In this document: positions 35,459 to 44,700 of the stretch, piece by piece
How positions within the stretch are numbered: the first letter of the stretch is position 1
Layout of the letters: each line of letters starts with the position of its first letter
Assembly: GCA_034927345.1 (NCBI GenBank)
Contig: JAYFQE010000019.1
Location: 1-64,000, forward strand
Length of the DNA: 64,000 nucleotides
Direction: 5' to 3'
Source of the DNA: JAYFQE01 sp034927345
GTDB taxonomy: Bacteria > Bacillota > Clostridia > Saccharofermentanales > UBA5734
The notes under the pieces: model-generated
Seen by the model: only the letters and a program-made list of their open reading frames with translations
What the model was told of the DNA's origin: nothing
Databases searched by the model: none
Made by a program: the position numbers and the translations under genes

Positions 35459-37246
35459 TCATGGATTTCCGGATAAAATTTTCTGAACGAGGCTGACATT
35501 TTCCGCTTCCATCTGTAGAACCCGATTTAAAAGCTCGGTTTGCTCCCGCCTGAGCTGCGGGGACGACACGCCGCGAACCTGCATTTGATTATAGAGAATC
35601 GCTGCTTCTGCGCCTTGCCGGCGCTGGATCTTCTGACGAAACTCAACCAACATCGCTGCTATAGCCGCATAACGGCCGGCCAGCGCTTTCAGCTGCTGCT
35701 GCGGGCCGCCGTCCAGCAGCGGAACGGATTCTGTTAAGTAAACGGCGGCGCATCGCCTGGCATCGATCAAATTCAACAGCATGCTGTCATTAACGCCAAG
35801 ACGCCTGGCTATGGTTTCCTGATCCGGGGCTTCCGTAAAATCTGATTCAATTGTAAGCGCCTGAATCCAGGCTTCGTAGGCCTCGCGCCCCTGGAAATAG
35901 CCCCGGTTCGGCGGAGCCAGAAATGACGCGGCCAGAACTTTCAGTGATGTAATCAGGTTATCGCGGGGCGAAGGCGCCGGCTTTTTACTTCCGAAATGAA
36001 GGATCAGGAAAGGCCAGTTATCATTGGTCAGGTAACCTTCACTGCTTTTTAAAAAGTCTATATCGTCGGCTTTTTCATCAAGTATATTTTGGTCAAAATA
36101 AGTGCGGCAAAGCAATTCATCACCGTCAGATAAATAACCGGTAATGACGCCCCATTCCGGAGCTATTCGCAAATTAATCGCCAGAACGGGTTTGCCGTCT
36201 TGAATATCCCGGACAATGCTCTGCCTTTCGGTTTTACGCCCGGCTTTTTCCAGACGGTCGGCCCAGACCGGTTCGTAACCGATGGCCTGGAACAACACGG
36301 AAGCATAATCATAGGCAACCAGCGCATCGGTACAGCTCCAGTCCCAGACTTTGGTGAAACACACCCGATAACAAGCGCCGGACAGCCCCATGATTTGCTC
36401 ATAGGTGCAAGATTCCCCCATATAATGCAGCGCCGCGTAAAGCGCGCCCGCCCAGGTGCAATCCATGCCGGCATTCCAGTTCAGTCTCATGATGCCGGGA
36501 AGAATGCAGCGTGATCCATCTTGCCGGCATAAGCAGGTCCGATTGCCGCTGTAGTAAAGCGTCTCATTTTCAGCGCCGCTGATACAATGAATTCCATCGG
36601 CATTTAAATAGATCAACGTCAGATATTCCGTATCGTCGGAACCCGTCAGACTGGGAAAGGTTTCGTGGTTGACCGGGATTGCCTGCCACTGGAAATAATC
36701 ATAGTGTTTCATTTTTTGCATAACGGAACGGCTGGACTGAGCGTTGCCATAAAAGGCTCCGACGATTTTGAAAGCGACATCGCAAACCAAACCGGGACTT
36801 TTAAGATCAAGGTATAGAAGGTCGTTCTGACAAGCCCATTGGCAGAACGTTCCTTCAGGCGTTTGATATTTGAGGGTCAGGATTTTCAAACGGCCGTTGT
36901 CAGGAAAGGAGGGCATGGATTGCGGATTCAGGCTGATCGTCAACTGATTATTATGGACGGATGAATTGACGAACGGCGTTACGTCGATCTTCTCCATCCC
37001 ATCGGTATAGAAGGCTTCCAGGATCAATAATTCCCGCGGCATCAACAAAGCGTCGATGGTGCAGCCCAGAATCCGGGCCAGATCGGGCAGCAGCGCTGTT
37101 TCCGGAAGACATTTGCCATTTTCCCATTTAGAAACAGCCTGCGGGCTGACCGCCAATATCTCGGCCAGTTTTTCCCCGGTCATTTTTTTCTCTTTCCGCA
37201 GCAGAGCAATTTGTTTGCCGATCTTCTCATATTCCAGTTCCAGCAT
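35459..37246 (-). CDS. XRE helix-turn-helix fused to a BtrH/C39-like domain
   Basis: This 595-aa protein joins an XRE-type DNA-binding domain (residues 8-60, MTGEKLAEILAVSPQAVSKW) to a middle beta-rich segment. A papain-like domain of the BtrH_N/peptidase C39 kind then starts at about 255 (Cys263 in MDCTWAGALYAALHYMG, then YEQIMGLSGACYR). The expected active-site His before the GY segment is replaced (PEWGVITGY), so it may bind a peptide or cofactor rather than cleave. A helical C-terminal part follows. The ATG at 37246 has GAGGTG 6 bases upstream. It is divergent from ssrA and upstream of the glycoside-hydrolase-like gene, which it may regulate. Confidence 0.75.
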   Translation of the reverse strand: MLELEYEKIGKQIALLRKEKKMTGEKLAEILAVSPQAVSKWENGKCLPETALLPDLARILGCTIDALLMPRELLILEAFYTDGMEKIDVTPFVNSSVHNNQLTISLNPQSMPSFPDNGRLKILTLKYQTPEGTFCQWACQNDLLYLDLKSPGLVCDVAFKIVGAFYGNAQSSRSVMQKMKHYDYFQWQAIPVNHETFPSLTGSDDTEYLTLIYLNADGIHCISGAENETLYYSGNRTCLCRQDGSRCILPGIMRLNWNAGMDCTWAGALYAALHYMGESCTYEQIMGLSGACYRVCFTKVWDWSCTDALVAYDYASVLFQAIGYEPVWADRLEKAGRKTERQSIVRDIQDGKPVLAINLRIAPEWGVITGYLSDGDELLCRTYFDQNILDEKADDIDFLKSSEGYLTNDNWPFLILHFGSKKPAPSPRDNLITSLKVLAASFLAPPNRGYFQGREAYEAWIQALTIESDFTEAPDQETIARRLGVNDSMLLNLIDARRCAAVYLTESVPLLDGGPQQQLKALAGRYAAIAAMLVEFRQKIQRRQGAEAAILYNQMQVRGVSSPQLRREQTELLNRVLQMEAENVSLVQKILSGNP

Positions 37247-37479
37247 GGCGTACACCTCGTTTATTCCGGTTGAACCGGCTTGGCCGGCAGCGCTGTTTTA
37301 TAACTTCAGTATACTCGGGTGAAATCGGAAATACCCTACATCAAGGATGAATTAACAAAGACAAAAATCAACCTGAGGTTGAATCATATCGACAGGACGC
37401 TGCATGCACGGCCTGAAACCGGCCGGCAAAGAAAAGGGAATAAGAGCATGGCTTTGGTGACACGCGATTTTGGCAAACC

Positions 37480-37507
37480 TTGCTTTTTGTTCGGTTTTTG
37501 GTATAAT
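37480..37507 (+). promoter_or_regulatory. Promoter of ssrA
   Basis: TTGCTT (37480-37485), a 16-base gap and TATAAT (37502-37507) with TGG just upstream, making an extended -10. Transcription would start about 30 bases before the mature RNA end. Confidence 0.7.
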
Positions 37508-37542
37508 ATCCTTTAGAAAGTCCTCCGTGATTTTTATCAAAC

Positions 37543-37918
37543 GGGGGCGTACTGGTTTCGACGAGGTCGTTGAGACTGGGGAAGCGGGTAGAGGATCCTC
37601 GTAGGCCTCTTAAAAAAACGGGGAAAATTTTAATTGCCAATAAACCGGCACTCGTAGCTGCTTAAACCAGCTACCGTCAGGCCATCCGATCTGCTGGATG
37701 GGTTCCTGGCGTCAGATAGCAGACCTTACTTGTCGGCAGGTTAAACGGGATAACGAATCCATGAATGCCTAGGCCTGGATTTGTATAATAGGCTACCGGA
37801 CCGCCAGCGCTTGTCAATGAACTCGGCGATAGGGGAATACTCCAACCATTGACTGCACCCGGAGATGCTTCAGAGGATAGGATTTCGGACAGGGGTTCGA
37901 CTCCCCTCGCTTCCACCA
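37543..37918 (+). ncRNA. ssrA: Transfer-messenger RNA (tmRNA)
   Basis: tmRNA rescues stalled ribosomes and tags the unfinished protein. The 5' end GGGGGCG pairs with CGCTTCC before an encoded ACCA at the 3' end, giving a seven-pair acceptor stem with two G-U pairs. A tRNA-like T arm (GGGGTTCGACTCCCC) lies just before it, and TTTCGACG follows the 5' stem. The tag frame starts at the GGG at 37621 and reads GKILIANKPALVAA, then TAA at 37663-37665. The stop sits in the loop of a GTAGCTG/CAGCTAC hairpin, as in other tmRNAs. The C-terminal Ala-Ala suits ClpXP recognition. Length (376) is normal. Confidence 0.95.
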
Positions 37919-37952
37919 CACATTGTCTGAAAACTCGATTTTCAGAAAAGAA

Positions 37953-37986
37953 AAGCGCCGGAAACGAAGAGCTTCCGGTGCTTTTT
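37953..37986 (+). terminator. Intrinsic terminator of ssrA
   Basis: AGCGCCGGAA and TTCCGGTGCT pair around a 9-base loop, followed by TTTTT. It lies 35 bases after the encoded CCA. Confidence 0.88.
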
Positions 37987-38079
37987 GTTGCGCAATATTC
38001 ACATTTTGCCATTCGAAACACAAAATCCAACAGTTTGCGAACCACATACTTGGACACTGCCTACTGTTTTTCAACCGTG

Positions 38080-38740
38080 CTAAAGCATTTTCTTCAATTT
38101 GTCTGGAGTCTTGTATTGCAGCGCAGAGTGCGGGCGTTTGTTGTTGTAGAAGTTAATATAATTGTCTACTCCCCTCATCAGCACCGCTTCCAACTTGTAT
38201 TGATGACGATATAGTTCTTCCTGTTTTAGGTAGGTAAAAATGATTTCGCAACAGCATTATTATGAAAGATCAAACCATCTTCTGACTTGCGGAGAGCGTA
38301 TGATTGCCTAAACGTGAAAGTGCTAAGTTGTGTACTATTTTATTGAAAAATTCGATATGATATCATCTTGCGTGAAAACTGGTCGAGGATTACGCATATA
38401 TAGTTTTATCTCGTTTGTTTCTGAATATGTGGTTGTAAAATGTGCCGAGTGGTACATCAAAAGTTTTGCAAAGCACATACCCACTGAACTCTCCATGAAG
38501 CGTTTCATGACATCTAGCTTCTCTCGTAACGGAGATGTTGCCGTGCAATTTGTAGTCTTCAAAATACGGATAATGTTTTCGAGCTTCTGTATTCGTTATT
38601 TAGTTCAAGTTGCATAGTTACAGACTCGGCTGAATCAGGATTTGTGGATACAAGCGTGTTTATCCACGTATACAAAGAGCATCGAGATACGCTTGTCTCA
38701 TCACATATTTGAGTGACGGATTCGCTATGCTATACCTGTT
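38080..38740 (-). pseudogene. Broken IS3-family element (orfA and orfB remnants)
   Basis: Conceptual minus-strand translation shows three separated pieces of an IS3-family transposase. About 38740-38580 gives an OrfA-like helix-turn-helix segment (VSRCSLYTWIN). About 38560-38380 gives the OrfB N-terminus (DVPLGTFYNHIFRNKRD). About 38268-38080 gives the OrfB C-terminus (AVAKSFFTYLKQEELYR and NKRPHSALQYKTPD), ending in TAG. Frames change between pieces, stops interrupt them, and the middle of the DDE domain is missing. The element is dead. Terminal repeats could not be fixed by eye. It marks the start of an AT-rich stretch next to ssrA. Confidence 0.75.
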
Positions 38741-38860
38741 GACCAATAATCGTTTATATGTGTTGCTGTATTTCATTTCAACGTCTAAAAATAATACGTT
38801 CATAATATCGCGAAAACAATGTGTAACATAATCATATAAACTACAAGTGAAAGGAAGTAT

Positions 38861-38905
38861 GGTATAATAAAAATCATTATTTATGCTACGTATTTTGATA
38901 TAATT
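38861..38905 (+). promoter_or_regulatory. Two extended -10 boxes before the HEPN-motif gene
   Basis: TGGTATAAT (hexamer at 38864-38869) and TGATATAAT (hexamer at 38900-38905) both lie upstream of the ATG at 38945. Either could start the transcript. Neither has a clear -35. Confidence 0.45.
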
Positions 38906-38944
38906 AGAACACTACCAAGATGATGCTGTATAAGGAGAAAAAAC

Positions 38945-40195
38945 ATGCCTGATGAGAATCTTCATAGTATAAATAAATTACAAACTGATGTAAAAGCAAT
39001 AAAATTGTTTTCAGGGTTATTACCAAAAGAAAAGCGAACCAATATGAAAGAAATAGAGGAACAGCTCTCACACATGACGCATCTCATTGACTCGTTTAGC
39101 AATATCTTTTCTAATATTGGATGGTGCGCTTATGATTCTATGAATATGACATTGATGGAGAACGCAATAACAGCATACGAATCTTATGGGATTGACGCCG
39201 GGGAAAAGGTACTCATCGAATACTACAAAACTGATGTTAAAGATATTGTGCATTGGCTTAAGAATAAATCAGAGACTTTTATGCAACGCCATTCGCTAAT
39301 TCAAAAGGCATTCGATGACCATTTTGCAGAACGATATTACGCAAGCGTTCCATTATTTCTAATAATAATTGATGGAGCCGTGAACGATTATACTAAAAGT
39401 AAGGGATTCTTTGCCGAAGGCACCGATGTTACTGCGTGGGACTGCTTAGTCGGATGCAGCGCTAACCTCACCAAATTAAGAAATATTTTTAATATAGGCA
39501 GAAATAAAACAACTATTGAAGAAATCAGATTGCCATACAGAAACGGAATATTGCATGGGCGGGATCTTAACTATGGAAATGAGTATGTATCGTGTAAGTG
39601 TGTGGCTCTTATGTTTGCGTTAGCGGATTGGATGAGTCTTAAAAACAACGAGGAACAGAGAAAAGCTAAATATGAAAAGGAATCAACTCCACCCCCGATA
39701 GCTGAATCAATAAAAAAGATGAAACAAAATGATATAGACCGTAAAGAGATCGAAAAATGGCAAAGGCGTAACGTAATAGTTGGTGATAATATAGACCCGA
39801 TGCCGTGTATTGAAGAATGTTCCGAATACCCATATCTTATCCCCCTTATTCAAGGTTTCAGTGCGTGGAATAAGAAAAATTATGGTGAACTATCTTCGAA
39901 ATTTCAAAAGATTTTTTCATATGGTATTTCAGAAGGAAAACGAGCAGGTGAATGTAGGAAAATGTTCTTCTCAAAGGAATTTATATCGTTTGAAATAATA
40001 GAAATTGAAGAAAGAGCTTGCTCCCTAACAAGAATTTTAGTGCAAGTACAATGGAAGGACAAAGAAAGAGTACGCTCTGAGCCTTTGGAATTTGGATGTG
40101 CATATCAGGAGAGGAACGGTAATCACGCATTGCCTTGGCGCGGCAATGGTGAATGGATACTGATTCCATGGAAGATACAAGGACTATATAAATAA
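38945..40195 (+). CDS. HEPN-motif protein of unknown function
   Basis: This 416-aa protein is not recognised as a named family. It is largely helical, without signal or membrane segment. The central part holds LPYRNGILHGRDLNYG, with Arg199-x4-His204, the RX4-6H motif of HEPN ribonucleases. Helices expected on either side (ANLTKLRNIFNIG, CKCVALMFALADWMS) are present. The C-terminal part is beta-rich. HEPN proteins often act in abortive infection or toxin systems, but some are not RNases. Codon use is AT-rich (one 60-base sample has about 38% G+C), unlike region 2. It lies between two broken IS3 copies. The ATG follows AAGGAG. Function is inferred only. Confidence 0.6.
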   Translation: MPDENLHSINKLQTDVKAIKLFSGLLPKEKRTNMKEIEEQLSHMTHLIDSFSNIFSNIGWCAYDSMNMTLMENAITAYESYGIDAGEKVLIEYYKTDVKDIVHWLKNKSETFMQRHSLIQKAFDDHFAERYYASVPLFLIIIDGAVNDYTKSKGFFAEGTDVTAWDCLVGCSANLTKLRNIFNIGRNKTTIEEIRLPYRNGILHGRDLNYGNEYVSCKCVALMFALADWMSLKNNEEQRKAKYEKESTPPPIAESIKKMKQNDIDRKEIEKWQRRNVIVGDNIDPMPCIEECSEYPYLIPLIQGFSAWNKKNYGELSSKFQKIFSYGISEGKRAGECRKMFFSKEFISFEIIEIEERACSLTRILVQVQWKDKERVRSEPLEFGCAYQERNGNHALPWRGNGEWILIPWKIQGLYK

Positions 40196-40292
40196 GATTT
40201 AAGTTTCGTAGAATAACCTATTATGATTTTGATAAGCAGGTTGGTAAGATTAAATCCAAACATCTATATCGTCAGTGGTAAACACATGGTCT

Positions 40293-40331
40293 GAAAGAAG
40301 TCGATTGACTGCAATCGACTTCTTTCTTAAT
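40293..40331 (+). terminator. Strong intrinsic terminator, possibly bidirectional
   Basis: A 15-bp perfect stem (GAAAGAAGTCGATTG with CAATCGACTTCTTTC) closes over an ACTG loop and is followed by TTAATT. It separates the HEPN-motif gene from the nucleotidyltransferase gene. Confidence 0.8.
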
Positions 40332-40385
40332 TAATAGTAGAATGATGATCAGCTTTGGTTATTTATATTGAGTGAGGTTGAAAAA

Positions 40386-41138
40386 ATGGATCCCTCTGAG
40401 ATCTTATCCATCATTGGCAACGAGTATCAAGCCATTCTTGGTAATAATCTTTGTGGCATTTATATTCATGGCTCGCTTGCATTCGGTTGTTTTAACTGGA
40501 ATAAAAGTGATATTGATTTTTTAGTTGTCGTTTACAATCCTTTGTCACAAATACAGAAAGAAGCGCTGATATGTTCGTTATTACGGCTTAATCCGGTTGC
40601 TCCGCCAAAAGGCTTTGAAATGAGCGTGGTTCTCTATCATGATTGCAAGGTATTTCATTATCCGACTCCCTTCCAACTGCACTTTTCAAAGGCGCATATT
40701 GAAAGAAGCAAAGAGAATTTATCAGAATATTGTCGGACAATGAATGGTACAGATTTTGATTTGGCCGCGCATTTTACTATTGTTAAAAAGGTTGGTATTG
40801 TCCATTATGGAAAACCGATAAAGGACGTTTTTGGGGATGTCCCGAAAAATGCTTATTTATCGAGTATCAGATATGACGTCGAGAATGCGGAAAGTGAGAT
40901 CGTAAGTAATCCGGTTTATATCATACTAAATCTTTGTCGAGTCCTTGCTTATATAGAAGATGGTCTTGTTTTATCGAAGATTGAAGGAGGAAAATGGGGT
41001 AGAATTCATCTTTCGGAGGAATATGCCGATTTTATTCAGATGGCGCTTGATGCTTACTCAACTGACAAAGAATTGATCATAGATGCTGATATTGGGCAAA
41101 GATTTGCTCATTATATGAGAAGTAAAATATTCGCTTAG
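40386..41138 (+). CDS. AadA/ANT-like nucleotidyltransferase with DUF4111 region
   Basis: This 250-aa protein has a pol-beta-type nucleotidyltransferase fold at the N-terminus: HGSLAFGCFNWNKSDIDFLV, with Gly29-Ser30 and Asp42-x-Asp44. A helical C-terminal domain resembles the DUF4111 part of spectinomycin/streptomycin adenylyltransferases (AadA, Ant(9)). It could adenylate an aminoglycoside, or serve another small molecule; identity cannot be judged by eye. The ATG at 40386 has GAGG 8 bases upstream and is preferred to the TTG at 40368. It lies in the AT-rich island between IS remnants, which suggests acquisition by transfer. Confidence 0.75.
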   Translation: MDPSEILSIIGNEYQAILGNNLCGIYIHGSLAFGCFNWNKSDIDFLVVVYNPLSQIQKEALICSLLRLNPVAPPKGFEMSVVLYHDCKVFHYPTPFQLHFSKAHIERSKENLSEYCRTMNGTDFDLAAHFTIVKKVGIVHYGKPIKDVFGDVPKNAYLSSIRYDVENAESEIVSNPVYIILNLCRVLAYIEDGLVLSKIEGGKWGRIHLSEEYADFIQMALDAYSTDKELIIDADIGQRFAHYMRSKIFA

Positions 41139-41322
41139 GGCTGAAAAAGTGCCCCCTGTTGTCAAGACAAATTTTTTGAAATGACTCGAATAGCTCCTTT
41201 CATTGGGCTGCTTGGTTGGTTATCTGCTGTTGATAGAACGTGTTGGGTGTCAATCTGCCCAGAAATGCATGCGGCCGAACGGCTTTATAATCAAGCATGT
41301 AGTTGTTGACGCCGGCGATCAT
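41139..41322 (-). pseudogene. Second IS3-family remnant (OrfB C-terminus and element end)
   Basis: On the minus strand, 41322-41200 encodes NNYMLDYKAVRPHAFLGRLTP ending in TGA. This is the C-terminal YIxxYNxxRPHxxLGxxTP block of IS3-family integrases. Beyond the stop, 41160-41180 contains TTGTCTTGACAACAGGGGGC, which looks like a terminal repeat of such elements. Everything upstream is missing, so this is a short scar. It differs in sequence from the remnant at 38.1-38.7 kb, so at least two separate insertions occurred. Confidence 0.7.
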
Positions 41323-41730
41323 CTCCCTATTTCAATTAAACATCAAAATATTTAAATTTAAATTTTATAATAAATATGTCGATATTGATAGAAATTTAGA
41401 ATATAATATAGAAAAGATAGGTCAAAACAACTAATTATCAAATAGCATAAGAAGCAGAAAATTTGTGGGACGTTACCCGGAGCTATGTACATATTTTTGT
41501 GTTATAAGTGGAATGGATGGAAGCACAAAAATTGGCAAGCATGTGTTCATTTATACTACAAATTTTCGTGAAATTATATCGGCAGGAAGAGTAAACAGCC
41601 CAGCTATAAAAAGTCAAAAAGCAAGCGTAAAAAGATTCATAACAGACTTAAGTCGATAAGGGCACGGCAAAAAGGCCGCCAGATGACAACCAAAATTCGA
41701 AAATTATTATACGATTGGGGTTGATGCTAC
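41323..41730. other. AT-rich gap before the PAS protein, no convincing gene
   Basis: This stretch is strongly AT-rich. A perfect TATAAT (41402-41407) lies about 320 bases before the next gene. A 64-codon frame at 41465-41659 has no ribosome site and no recognisable motif. I see no riboswitch that I can defend, although the downstream gene is a cyclic-di-GMP enzyme. Confidence 0.4.
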
Positions 41731-44700
41731 GTGAACAACGAATTATATAAACAGATTATTAAAGATTCTCCGATAGGATACGCATATCACAGAACAGTAT
41801 GTATCAATGACGGTATTCCTTGTGATTATGAGTTTATTGAGGTTAATGACGCTTTTAAAGCACTTACAGGATTAAAGAGTTTAGATATTATCGGCAAAAA
41901 AATTACCGAAATCCTACCGGGGATGAGCATGCCTGGATTTGCCTGGATTCATTATTGTGAAGATATTGCAATTAATGGTGGCAAAAAAGAGCTTGAGCAG
42001 TTTTCGGAGTTTTTGAATAAAACATTTAAGGTAAATGTATATTCTCCCAAAAAAGATTATTATATTACGCAGTTTATTGATATAACAGAGCAAAAAAAAG
42101 CAGAAGCGGGAATAATTGAAGCCGAAGAATTTTTCGAGCTGGTGTTCAATACCAGTCCTGCTGCAGATCTCATTACTCGCCTGAGTGATGGGTTAATTAT
42201 AAATACCAATCAAGGCTTTACAAATCTTTCAGGTTTCACACACGATGAAATTGTTGGTAAAAGCAGCCTTGAATTAAACTTTTATGTCAATTCTACCGAC
42301 CGCCAAATAATAATAAAGGAACTGAGCGAAAAGGGATATTGTAATAATGCAGAAATGGTTTTCCGGCGGAAAGACGGAAGTGTATATACAGGTTTATTGT
42401 CTGCCAAAATATTTGTGCTGAAAGGTGTTACACATATTTCCAGCAACATACGAGACATCACGAACCGCAAAATGGCGGAAATTATTTTAAAGGCGAGCGC
42501 GGAGAAATATCGTCTCCTGATTATGAACAGCCATGACATTATCTATACGCTCACCCCAGGTGGAATATTCAGCTTTGTTTCCCCTTCTTGGACAGTTCTA
42601 CTTGGGCACCCAGCGACCCAGGTGGTTGGCCAACCATACCAACAATTCGTCCATCCGGACGATATTGCGGAGTGCATGAACTTTCTGAAAAAAGTCTTTG
42701 AGACGAGACAACGACAAGAGGGAGTCGAGTACCGAGTGCATCACAATGACGGGTCATGGCGTTGGCACACCTCAAGTGCTGTTCCCCTTAAGGATTATTC
42801 TGGAGAAGTCATCGGTTATGAGGGCGTCGCGAGGGATATAACCGACCGCAAGCGGGGGGAGGAAGCATTGATCGTTTCTGAAGTGCGTTATCGTCGCCTT
42901 TTCGAAACCGCGAAAGATGGTATTCTTATCTTAAATGCAGAGACAGGAAAGATTATGAATGTGAATCCATTTTTGATTGATATGTTGGGCTACTCAGAAG
43001 AACAAATAATTGAAAAAGCTATTTGGGAGATTGGATCATTCAAAGATATTATTGCGAATTGGGATAATTTTTTAGAATTACAACAAAAGGGATATATCCG
43101 TTATGAAAATTTACCGCTTCAAACGGCTGATGGGCGAAAAATTGCGGTTGAGTTCGTCAGCAATGTGTATCCGGTAGATCACCATATGGTAATTCAATGC
43201 AATATTCGCGACATCACCGATCGAAAAAAGTTGGAAGCAGCTTTGGCGCAAGAGAAGAAGCTTTTTGAAACAACATTGATATCTATAGCTGACGGAGTGA
43301 TCTCTTGCGATAATAATGGGAATGTCATATTTTTGAATAGAGTTGCTGAACGGTTAACGGGTTGGACACAAGAAGCGGCAATAGGGAAATCGATTGAAGA
43401 AGTATTTAATGTTGTTGATGAGGTTACACGAAAACAGAGTGATAATATTGTAAAAATGGTAATGGATGGTGGAAATATAAATGGATTAGCTATCCATAAC
43501 ATATTAATTTCAAAAGATGGTATTGAATGCCCAATCGAAAATAGTGCCGCACCAGTCATAGATATAAACGGTGAGACAACAGGTGTCGTTATTACCTTGC
43601 GGGATATTGCAGAAAGGAAACAGGCTGAGAAGTTAATCAGCGACAGCGAAGAAAAATTCCGCACTGTTTTTGAACAGGCATCGGTTGGAATTTGTCTTGT
43701 ATCGTTAGACCGCAATTTTATGAGTGGAAACCAAAAAACCTGTGAGATTCTGGGATACAGCGCGGAAGAGCTTTCAAATATGTCATTTATTGATATTACA
43801 TATTCCGATGACAACGCTGCTTCTCAGGAAGTATTCTCAATGATGATAAATAACACAATTAAAACTAAATCATTTGAAAAGAGATATATTAAAAAAGATG
43901 GAGCAATTATATGGGCTGAATTGTCAGTATCGCTGTTTTGTGATTCCGAAAATAAACCTAGGTACTTTATTGTTACGGTTGAAGACATTACCGAACGCAA
44001 AAAGAAAGAAGAAGAAATTTTATATTTAAATTATCATGATGGATTAACCGGATTATATAACAGAACATTTTTTCAAGAAGAGCAAAAGCGCCTCAATACG
44101 CAACAGCAGCTTCCCCTTTCCGTAATCATTGGAGACATCAATGGCCTGAAACTTTTAAATGATGCTTTGGGGCACGCCGAAGGTGACAAGCTTTTGATTG
44201 AAATGGCAAAAGCACTTGGGAAGTGCTGTAGGGCGGAGGATATTTTAGCCAGAACAGGCGGAGATGAATTCTGTATTTTGCTGCCTAAAACTAACAGCCA
44301 AGGCGCACAGTTAATTATCGACAGAATCAAAGCGGCCTGCGAAGAACTTGTGAATCAAACAGATAAGAAAGTTTTTTACGCGAGCATTGCTTTGGGACAT
44401 GCAACAAAAACTGAAATAGAAGAGCCATTTGACAATGTTCTTAAAGTGGCGGAAGAATACATGTACCGGCGAAAGCTCTTAGAATACAAAAGTTTGCACA
44501 GTTCAATTATATCTTCAATTAAAACAACAATGTTTGAAAAAAGCAATGAGACGGAAGAACATGCAGAAAGACTTGCAGAATTGTCAAAGATACTTGGAAG
44601 GGTTCTTGGGCTTACCGATGAAGAACTGGATAAACTTGAATTAGTATCAGTCCTCCATGACATTGGTAAAATAAGCATAAACAAAAGTATTTTGTCCAAA

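Noticed and set aside
37543..37918. Attachment site repeat for an integrated element
   Set aside because: ssrA is intact and no second copy of its 3' end was found by eye in the window.
38640..38690. DnaA-box-like inverted repeat (GTGGATA/TATCCAC)
   Set aside because: It lies inside the IS3 remnant coding region and is probably chance.
41465..41659. Small 64-codon frame in the AT-rich gap
   Set aside because: No ribosome site, no motif, and AT-rich non-coding look.
41323..41730. Cyclic-di-GMP riboswitch before the PAS protein
   Set aside because: I could not match the conserved GEMM loops or a P1 stem by eye.
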